This document shows positions 56,117 through 64,000 of a stretch of DNA of 64,000 bases, piece after piece. The stretch is from Lytechinus variegatus (Eukaryota; Echinodermata; Echinoidea; Temnopleuroida; Toxopneustidae), in NCBI RefSeq assembly GCF_018143015.1, contig NC_054740.1, positions 56,436,083-56,500,082 of the forward strand, in the 5' to 3' direction. Positions within the stretch are counted from its first letter, which is position 1. Each line of letters begins with the position of its first letter. The translations under genes were made by a program, and so were the position numbers. Under the pieces are notes generated by a model. The model saw nothing but the letters and a program-made list of their open reading frames with translations, searched no databases and was not told where the DNA came from.

Positions 56117-57024
56117 AAAAACAAGTGGAATGCCTCTGGCCGTCTCACCTGCATCACGCGGTTCAATATAGCAGCAGTGCTGACTTTGAATACTACTCTA
56201 ACTCGCACAAGATGTTCAGTGATACATGGTTACTCCTATGTCCACTTTTTATGAACTAGACCAATAAACTTACAGAGATATGATGGTTATTCAACAAAAA
56301 ACCCAACATGGCCAAAGTTCATTGACCTTACATGACCTTTGACCTTGATCATGTGACCTGAAACTCGAACAGGATGTTCAGTGATACTTGATTACTCTTA
56401 TGTACAAGTTTCATGAATGAGATCCATAAACTTTCAAAGTTATGATGGTAATTCAACAGATACACCCAATTCGGCCAAAGTTCATTGACCTTTGACCTTG
56501 GTCATGTGACCTGAAACGCGCACAGGATGTTCAGTGATACTTAATTACTCTAATGTCCAAGTTTAATGAACTAGACCAATAAACTTTCAAAGTTATGATG
56601 GTAATTCAACAGATACCCCCGATTCGGCCAAAGTTCATTGACCCTAAATGACCTTTGACCTTAATCATGAGACCTGAAACTTGCACAAAATGTTCAGCGA
56701 TGCTTGATTACTATTATGTCCAAGTTTCATGAATCAGATCCATAAACTTTCAAAGTTATGATGGGAATTCAACAGATATCCCCAATTCGGCCAAAGTTCA
56801 TTGACCCTAAATGACCTATGACCTTGGTCATGTGACGTGAAACTCACGCAGGATGTTCAGTGATACTTGATTAACCTTATGTCCAAGTTTCATGAACTAG
56901 GTCCATATACTTTCTAAGTTATGACGTCATTTCAAAAACTTAACCTCAGGTTAAGATTTGATGTTGACGCCGCCGCCGTCGGAAAAGCGGCGCCTATAGT
57001 CTCACTTTGCTTCGCAGGTGAGAC
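56117..57024 (+). mobile_element. 163-bp-array element, complete copy
   Basis: Begins ACAAGTGGAATGCCTCTGGC and GTCTCACCTGCATCACGC, then has about five tandem units. GACCTTG(G/A)TCATGTGAC recurs near 56341, 56494, 56657 and 56820, 153-163 bases apart, with AGGATGTTCAGTGATACTTG and CAAAGTTATGATG words. It ends GGTTAAGATTTGATG, CGGAAAAGCGGCGCCTATAG and a terminal hairpin (GTCTCACTTTGC with GCAGGTGAGAC). Both termini match the copy at 35148-36640. It carries no TIR and no coding capacity. Confidence 0.8.
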
Positions 57025-57058
57025 AAAAAATGGTCTCTCATGACATCACACCAATTTT

Positions 57059-57625
57059 ACACTAGTGGGTGATTTCAAGTTAGGTGTCAACCTGTTTGTT
57101 GGTGTAAGGTGTTGACTTAAACACCAGTACAGCACCATTTAAAAAAAAATGAAGAATCTCAAAAGATGTCTAGCCATACATAGCGTGATGTGGACCATTT
57201 CTTTGTAAAGGAATCAAGGCAATCTTAATTGTCCTTCCAACACTAACACTGAAATGTTAACTCAGATTAGGTGTTTGGAGCTAGGGAAGGCAATCTTCAT
57301 TGTGGTTCCAACACCAACCCAAGCACTAACACTGAAATGTTAATTCACTTTTGGTGTTTGGAGGTAGGGAAGGCAAAATGAATCTTAATTGTGCTCCCAA
57401 CACTAACACCATCACTAACACTGAAATGTTAACTAACATTAGGTGTTGGAGCTTGTTAATTGTCACTATCGCTAACACTGAAATGTTAACTCACAGTAGG
57501 TGTTTGGAAGTAGGGGAGGCAACCTTAATTGTGCTTCTATAACACCACCAAACACCAACACAAAACTGTCATTGCACTTCCAACACCAGCATAAACACAG
57601 AACTTGAAATCACCCAATGGTGTTG
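57059..57625. mobile_element. TIR element with internal AACACTGAAATGTTAAC tandem units
   Basis: Ends GTGGGTGATTTCAAGTT and AACTTGAAATCACCCAATGG are inverted. Inside, AACACTGAAATGTTAA(C/T)TCAC followed by AGGTGTTTGGAG and AGGGAAGGCAATCTT repeats about four times between 57240 and 57520, with units of roughly 60-110 bases. It begins 35 bases right of the 163-bp-array element. Confidence 0.75.
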
Positions 57626-58796
57626 TGTAGTTGCTAACTTGCCCTATCTCTTTTTTTTCAACATTTAATTTTTTTTGGTCAGCGAGTTTAATGTTTTATT
57701 CCAAAACACATGAGTGATAGAGTTGCATGATCATATTGAAAACAATACAAAATAGTTATATTAACATGACAGTGTTAAATACATGCTTAACGAAGCATAA
57801 TAGAAATAATTGTCAACAATGTGTATGTTCATGAATTTATTGTCACACAAAAGAATTAGGAAAAAATGCATTTTATGCAGCAGACATACATTGGAATAAC
57901 TAGGGCAATCTTATCGCTTGGGCAACGGTTCTGGTGGGCTAAGTTTGTTGAACTGTCTACATAAGTTTGTTGACCTCTATTTAGTGGGTGACCTCAACTG
58001 CTTGTGAACTAGTTTCATCCATCATCTAGATATAGAATGAAAAAAGATTTCATGATGAAGTATTAATACTTCCAAAAATAATCAAACATTTCATCATATG
58101 CCAATAGATCATAGGCAACACATGATATTGAAGATGAAGAATGTCCAAAAAAGAAATGAAAGAAACCTTTATATTGGCAAAGCAATTTTGAACAGGCATT
58201 TTCTCTCCGGCTGCAGCGAGATATGATCATGAGCTTTAGAAAATGTTTTTTTTTAATTAATTCCAAAGTAATAGAAAATTCATTATTTTCTGATTGTACA
58301 TATGCAGAGGAAAGTGGACTATTACATTAATAGACAATTTTGGAGGTACCTTCCATAAATCAGAATTAAATTGTAGACCTCCCAATAAAATTAGCATTTG
58401 AGTGAGGGGAAAATGTAAGGTTGGATCAATTATATTACTCTCTCTCTCTCTTAAAAAAAGAAGCTCTTACTCTAAATGAATCCCCCCCCCATTCCTCAAA
58501 TGCCCACACTCCAAACTAAACCAGCGTAAAAATGCATTTTCTATGAAGTGAAATAACAAATTTAATTCATTAAAACAAACATTCTTCAAAAATGTCTGAA
58601 CTGAACATTTCTTACCTCCAGAGGGCCTGCATGACCATGCATTTCATCATCCATTTCATCTACGAGCAATATGAAAGTAAAGAGCACAAATGTGAAGGTA
58701 TATTCAAATCAGAACAAACATGCCTGTTAAGTCAAATCTCAGAAGTCTGCTCAACTTTGCCGAAGTTTGACTTAAAAATGCTTTTTTTCGGGGTCC
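57626..58796. other. Spacer without supported gene
   Basis: AT-rich, with a short TCTCTCTC run at 58438-58451 and a C run at 58483-58491. A 94-codon plus-strand frame at 58592-58876 runs into the next MITE and is not convincing. Confidence 0.35.
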
Positions 58797-58945
58797 CGTT
58801 TCACAAAAGATTGTTGGAACAACAAACACAAAGGCACAATTTCAATAACAAATTTATTATCGGCCAATCAGATTGAAGGATTTCAGTGGCTTTCAACTGT
58901 TATTGCAAATTTGTTATTGTAACAAGTTTTGTGAAACTTGCCCCT
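58797..58945. mobile_element. ~150-bp foldback MITE
   Basis: Ends GTCCCGTTTCACAAAA and TTTTGTGAAACTTGCCCC are inverted. The interior pairs CAATAACAAATTTATTA with ATTGCAAATTTGTTATTG. Its GTTTCAC end type resembles the hairpins at 5525 and 7829. Confidence 0.7.
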
Positions 58946-59466
58946 CACCTGGTCTGAATACAATGCCTTGATTTGAGTGAAGAAGAATTATGCAGATTTA
59001 CTCTAAGGTTTATTGGGTATCAATGTCGGATTGAGATATTAAGAGGGGTGGATCATCCTCCTCCATCTCAACAATGAGGAGGACAAAGAGTAGGAGTACT
59101 TCTTCACAAAAAAAAATGACAAGTCCCTCCCCCCGAAGCAAAAACAATACCATGAAAAAAACACTTCCAAATGAGATGCAATAGGTTTTTTTTACAGATA
59201 CTAGGAAAAGAAGGGGAACAAGGATTATCATAAATGAATTGGAAGCACTTGTCATAACAGGAGAAGCACAATGTCAAAGAGTTTGGGGATTTCCCTTCCA
59301 TCTATGATAGGATATAGATCACATACCTACCAATCAATAATCATATGTCTTCAGAAATGTATATATGACCAGCCACTCTAATACTAACAATAGCTTGCCC
59401 AAAATGAATTTTTTAGATTGCTATTGAGCTTGAAAAAGCAATTCCTAAGCTTTCAAATGGTATATA
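58946..59466. other. No recognisable feature
   Basis: Spacer. Minus-strand frames of 81 and 65 codons near 59010-59301 overlap each other and lack recognisable features. Confidence 0.35.
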
Positions 59467-59684
59467 AAGGCCTGGTCACACCGCCCAAGTGTTGTTGGAG
59501 CAGTGGTGGAGCGGAGAGAAAAAAATCATCACCGCTCGCTACCGTTCACCATTTTCGATTTCGATTGTTTTGTGGGTTTTTTTTAAGTTTTGTTTTCGAT
59601 TTTTTCCCCAATTTTGTGAGCGAAATTCGACCCTTTCTCCCTACCGCTCCAACAACGCTCGGGCGGTGTGACCAAGCCTTAACT
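59467..59684. mobile_element. ~218-bp MITE with GGTGTGACC ends
   Basis: AAAGGCCTGGTCACACCGCC at the left is inverted at the right as CGGGCGGTGTGACCAAGCCTT. Paired inner words are GTTGTTGGAGC and GCTCCAACAAC. The interior is T-rich. The 92-codon frame through it is not a gene. Confidence 0.85.
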
Positions 59685-60946
59685 TGTCAAAATTGAGCAA
59701 CAATTCCCCTAACAAGTAATTGATTGAATGCTGAGGAAATTGAGCAAGAGCCTAGAAGAATAAGAAGAAAACAAGGGTTGAAGTTTGGGGTTCACTCAAG
59801 CATGAGATGTGCACACTGTGCTATTATCAGTGAAACTTCCAAGCAATCTGAAAAAAAAAAACGGTGTCAAAGAAACTCTTGTATCTTTTCTATTATTCAA
59901 CTTAAGAACTTCAATTTTTTTTACAGTACTGTTTTGTCAGATAAGCTAACTTTCTAATTTGGGGTTTTTAGAGATCAATTTATAAAATCACTTAATGTTG
60001 GTTTGGGTTGGCTGGTCACACATACTTCCTACATAAAGTAAGAGTTCATATCTAATAAAGATAACAGAATTGTCGAGTTGACTTTTTTTTAATCTCAAAA
60101 CTTGTTTCATAAGTAAAAACATATTGTTGCATAATTGAGCTAAAGAATATTTAGACTTAAGGAAAATCAAAATGACTGTTTACATAGATCAAAATCCTGG
60201 ATGAAAAGAGTGAAAAAATCACATTTCAATTTATCAGACATATTGATCGTCGGCATTCATCCGAAACATCGTATCAGTCAACTTTGGTAAAAAAAAAATT
60301 AAAAATCTATGCAAAGATTTTTGCAGAAAATGAAAGTAGAGTCCTATTCTATTACTGTAAACTATTATTGTAGTTTCTAAGATGTGTGGAGATTTTCACG
60401 GCGATACCATGCAAATTGTTGATAAATGCGCAGTCCCACTGGAAACGTGTACTGTAGCAAAGCAAACAACAGCTGCGCACTTAACATGCACATGCGCCAT
60501 CAGCCAAACCGTCGTATTGGCACTGCATTGACTTTGCACGTCTTGACTGACTGCGCGCACTGAAATCAGTCAGGGTTGTTGTATCGCCTATGGCGTTTTT
60601 GTACAGGGAAAATCTTCTCCGCTCGAACCGAAATTATAAACACGTAGCTGTTCTGAATATTTTCTCTGATCCTGGGGTTTTGTGTAAATATAAAATACCA
60701 ATGTCAAGCAATTGTCTTTCTAGCGATGCATATGTTGTAAGGCAAAGAAACTAAGTGTGAAAATTACAGTACACTTTGAAGTCGATTTTTTTCTGAAATG
60801 GGTTCGCACCGTCGTATGTGTGATGTGACGGTTTGGATGACTGCCGACGATTTAACAATAAAGATGAAATAAACAAGGAAACATAAAGACTAACTTTCAA
60901 AATCATAAGAAGCTGCAAAAGAGGGGATATTTGAGCAAGCAAGCCT
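59685..60946 (-). other. 3' flank of the downstream gene
   Basis: Lies 3' of the stop codon at 60947 on the minus strand, so it may hold its 3' UTR. GC-richer sequence at 60470-60600 stands out from AT-rich surroundings. No polyadenylation site can be assigned with confidence. Confidence 0.35.
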
Positions 60947-61482
60947 CTATGTCTCATCTTTGACAGGCAAGACGTCGGTGACCTTAACATTCCCCCACGT
61001 GTAGACTACCACACCGTTATCCATTTCTGTTAGAGCGCCCCCAGTGCCCTCATCCGCAGGGCCAGGTGAAGAGACGGGGGAGGCCACAATGTCTCCATCA
61101 GAGGCGGAGGAGTTGAGTCTCCTTCTGTTTCCAGGGATCTCGATCTGCACTAAGCCCAAATCGTTGAAGGGATGTCGCTTTAAGGCTGTAAGCAAGAAAT
61201 GCGTTTTTTTTGGCAAAGCAAATCATAAAAGCACTCAAATAAAAAAACATAGCAGTTCAATTAAACTAAAAAAAAGCAAGCGATTGTTTTTTTTTAACAT
61301 AAATAAAACCAAAAGCTTTTCCATAATTGAGAAGAAATATCGGTAAATGTAATATTTTTTTATTCCTTAGTAAATCAGATGGTTCATAAATTATGTAATC
61401 TGATTTGCCAATTTTCTGTATTTACCTCAATAAAGTGTATGTTCCTTGAGTAATAGATACTACTACTACTACAGTACTACTA

Positions 61483-61549
<67 letters not shown>

Positions 61550-61554
61550 TTCTT

Positions 61555-61618
<64 letters not shown>

Positions 61619-61623
61619 TTCTT

Positions 61624-61719
<96 letters not shown>

Positions 61720-61919
61720 ACTACTACTACTACTTGTACTCGTACTACGCTCACGTCATCATTTTTATTTTTACCTGGATGATTTAGAAGGAATGAAGCT
61801 GACGAGATGGTCTCTAGTTTTCTGGGTGTGGTTGGGATGTGGTCGACACTGTACATGGTAGAAAAGATGCCATCTTGGGTGTGGTCGAGGCTCGAAATGT
61901 TGTCCTCCACAGTGTGTAC
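60947..61919 (-). CDS. Last two coding exons of an unidentified gene
   Basis: Minus strand. Penultimate exon 61775-61919 (acceptor CTGCTTTGTCAG, donor CATCCAG|GTAAAA; 145 bases, ends in phase 1) and last exon 60947-61185 (acceptor TTTCTTGCTTACAG, stop TAG). The junction codon reads GCC, giving LNHPALKRHPFNDLGL. The encoded C-terminal ~127 residues contain a Ser/Thr region (TVEDNISSLDHTQDG), a basic patch (IPGNRRRLNSSASDG), a Pro/Ser/Gly linker (ASPVSSPGPADEG) and a C-terminus VVVYTWGNVKVTDVLPVKDE. No domain or membrane segment is seen; it looks like a cytoplasmic tail or linker-rich end. The 5' exons should lie beyond 64000. I do not recognise the family. Confidence 0.7.
61457..61740. repeat. 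(CTA)n trinucleotide microsatellite in the intron
   Basis: About 280 bases of ACT/CTA triplets are interrupted three times by ACTTCTACTTCTTCT-type variants. It lies inside the 589-base intron 61186-61774, ending about 35 bases from its 5' splice site. It produces long spurious Ser or Thr frames on both strands. Confidence 0.95.
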
Positions 61920-63689
61920 CTGACAAAGCAGAATCAGGGAAATGGAAGAATGAAATATCGATCTCATTTCAAATTACGGTGTCTACATCATTAGGCCTAT
62001 CTACTATGCACTTTTCTGATTATGAACAGAATATTTCAGAAAGGGTGCATTTATTTTTGTATTTCTAATTATTGCTCTTAAGGAAGTAAATGATGGTGTA
62101 CAGATCAAACTCTTTTTTCTTATGATTCTTAAATGTAAATTGCCCCCTTACAAGCCCCCTACTCCCCTCCTTCCATCTCTCTCTATGTTTCTCTTCAACA
62201 AATAATTGTGGGCTGTGTTACATGTAGTGTACAGTCAACTCTGACACCTATAATCGGGTAAGACATAAATCATTTGAAAAACTGCAAATTTCTATGGTGT
62301 TTACAATAAAAATCCACTTCTTCATATACTTTCAATATGTTGTAAAAAGGGGGAGTTTTACATTCGAATGAAATGTAAAACTTATTACACTATGCACGAC
62401 TTCCAGCAACAACTACAATCAAAGAAAAAAACACAAACTCATCTACACTTTAAAATGATTTCCGATCATGTTTAATAACAATTTCATTCCCATATCATTA
62501 TTATATCAGCCAAAAATGTACGAAGTGTACTCAGATTATAATATCTTTAATAATGATTAAATATCTTTGAGCATAGATTATTCAGTTCTCACTCAGTATT
62601 TGGAGATTACATACAGTACATTTAATAATAAAAAAGGTCACTGTGTTGGCTTGTATTGATTTTTCACTCTTTCTTCTTGAGACATTTGACATTATTCTAT
62701 TAAAGAATCCTTTACGAAGAACATTGGATGTACAAAATGGAAAAAAGGAAGATACATGAACTAAACTACAACATTGACACAATCAGAAAAGGTGCAAAAT
62801 AAAATATCACACTGCAAAACATAACAAAATAAAATGTGTTACAGAGCAAGCAATGATATATTGCACACTCACAATAACTGAATCAGAATAAAATAATGCA
62901 AACAAAAATAATTTGCAAACAGCAAGAAAAGCCAAGCAACTGAGGTAGAAACAACATAATACTAAAAATACAGCTATTCATATAGAATAATTATGTTACA
63001 ATATATATTTCATATCAAACCAGAGTGAAACTAAAAAAAATATCTTAAGGGGTGTTGCAAGAAAAGATTTGCAATCAATTCCAATATCTGGTGAACTTTA
63101 CAATTGACATATCAATTGTAACTCAAGCAATTTGAATTTTACTGCTTGTTGGAAGTAGAAGTAAAACAGCATCAAGTGCAAATATGAAATTGTAAGTCTT
63201 ACAATCAATTTTTTGACCAAAATTTGACTTGCGATTGATATCAAGTTTCTAAAAACACCTCATTAATCATATACCGAGTGATACATAACAAACTTAAGAT
63301 TAAAAACGATGTAGGATTTTGTGTTGCCATTAAATAGTTTTATTATAATCTCATATTAAAAAAAAGTTTGTATTTCACAGTAAAACAAGTTGAATGGTAC
63401 AGATTTATATCAAATCAGCAAACATTCTCAGAAAATCATATGTGGCGTTGTCGATAAGCAAGGTTTATTTTGCACATAAGTAGCTTTCGTACCTACTAAA
63501 ATTACTCACTATTTCGAACAACAAATTAGAAAACTGAATAGTAAAACAAATTGGTGAAATAATATTTGTTCCTGAAATAATTAGTACATGTAGATCGTTA
63601 AAGATACTGAACTCATATTGCAGACTTAAAATAAGGTGTCTATAAACATATAAAGTAGACTATTTCAAGAGTCCAAAAGTGTCTTTCAA
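61920..63689 (-). other. Probable intron of the 60947-61919 gene
   Basis: AT-rich sequence upstream of the penultimate exon. No further exon with matching phase was recognised before the right edge. Confidence 0.35.
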
Positions 63690-64000
63690 GGAATCAATAC
63701 TAACACAAATTTTGGCAACATGCTAACAGCAAGATAGCATGAGCAGGAGCAAGGGAAGACAAGGGCTTCTTGAGGCATATTAACACCACAAATCTTGGAT
63801 AATTGTACATGTAGGTTAGACCAAAGACAGCATGCACGCAAGAGTAAGGGAGGACAAGGGCTTTTTGAAGCATATTAATAACACAAATCTTGGATAATTG
63901 CAGGTTAGATCAAAGAGAGCATGCACACAGCAGTAACAGGACAAGGGTTTCTTGACAAATCAAACAAATCTTGGTAACATATAAGTTAGACCAAAGACAG
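63690..64000. repeat. Tandem repeat with ~80-95-bp units, cut by the window edge
   Basis: GTTAGACCAAAGACAGCATG, an (A/G)GGACAAGGGCTT(C/T)TTGA word and ACACAAATCTTGG(A/T)TAA recur about every 80-95 bases (near 63717, 63814, 63904 and 63985). Units diverge moderately. It is probably intronic to the 3' gene. Confidence 0.75.

Noticed and set aside
59418..59696. 92-codon frame
   Set aside because: Lies across a MITE with clear terminal inverted repeats.
61422..61967. 181-codon minus-strand frame rich in Ser, with a Thr-rich mirror on the plus strand
   Set aside because: It is the (CTA)n microsatellite read through. Only 61775-61919 within it is a supported exon.

Overview
The window is AT-rich animal nuclear DNA, most likely from an echinoderm and probably a sea urchin. 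Reasons: genes are sparse and partly intronless, there are GT-AG introns, tRNA-derived SINEs, LINE-like 3' tails and many small inverted-repeat DNA transposons, and several repeats (the AAGTCCACCCC inverted-repeat family, the CATGTGACCTGAAAC tandem family, the CGCTCGCGCTTCGCGCTCGC motif) are ones I associate with echinoid genomes. The species call comes from recognition, not a search. There is no sign of operons, CRISPR, rRNA or organellar sequence.

Three host loci are supported. (1) 11857-15257 (-): an intronless LRR plus Ig type I membrane receptor gene, broken by one in-frame stop and about three frameshifts. (2) 44334-45788 (+): an intact class A GPCR coding exon with a long Ser/Thr-rich N-terminus. 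(3) 60947-61919 (-): the last two coding exons of a gene whose 5' part lies beyond the right edge. A fourth, weaker locus is a set of four phase-compatible exon-like blocks at 32178-37747 (+) with an in-frame TAG in the first.

The rest is repeat landscape. 1-11 kb holds SINEs, LINE-like tails, a pair of TA-flanked ~945-bp elements and microsatellites. 16.9-20.2 kb is a ~3-kb element with ~0.4-0.5 kb terminal inverted repeats, followed by a short palindromic array. 26.3-39.1 kb is bounded by a perfect 38-bp inverted repeat, with a satellite-like array just inside each end. This could be one 12.7-kb DNA transposon. It contains a 1.3-kb nested palindrome of form A-B-B'-C-C'-A' (27855-29166), a second nested palindrome (29685-30766), a field of further inverted repeats, a TTAA-flanked MITE and the exon-like blocks. 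43-64 kb mixes foldback elements, tandem arrays and SINEs around the GPCR and the 3' gene.

Most apparent ORFs lie in repeats or low-complexity DNA and are not reported as genes. All identity statements are by eye; no alignment or database search was run.
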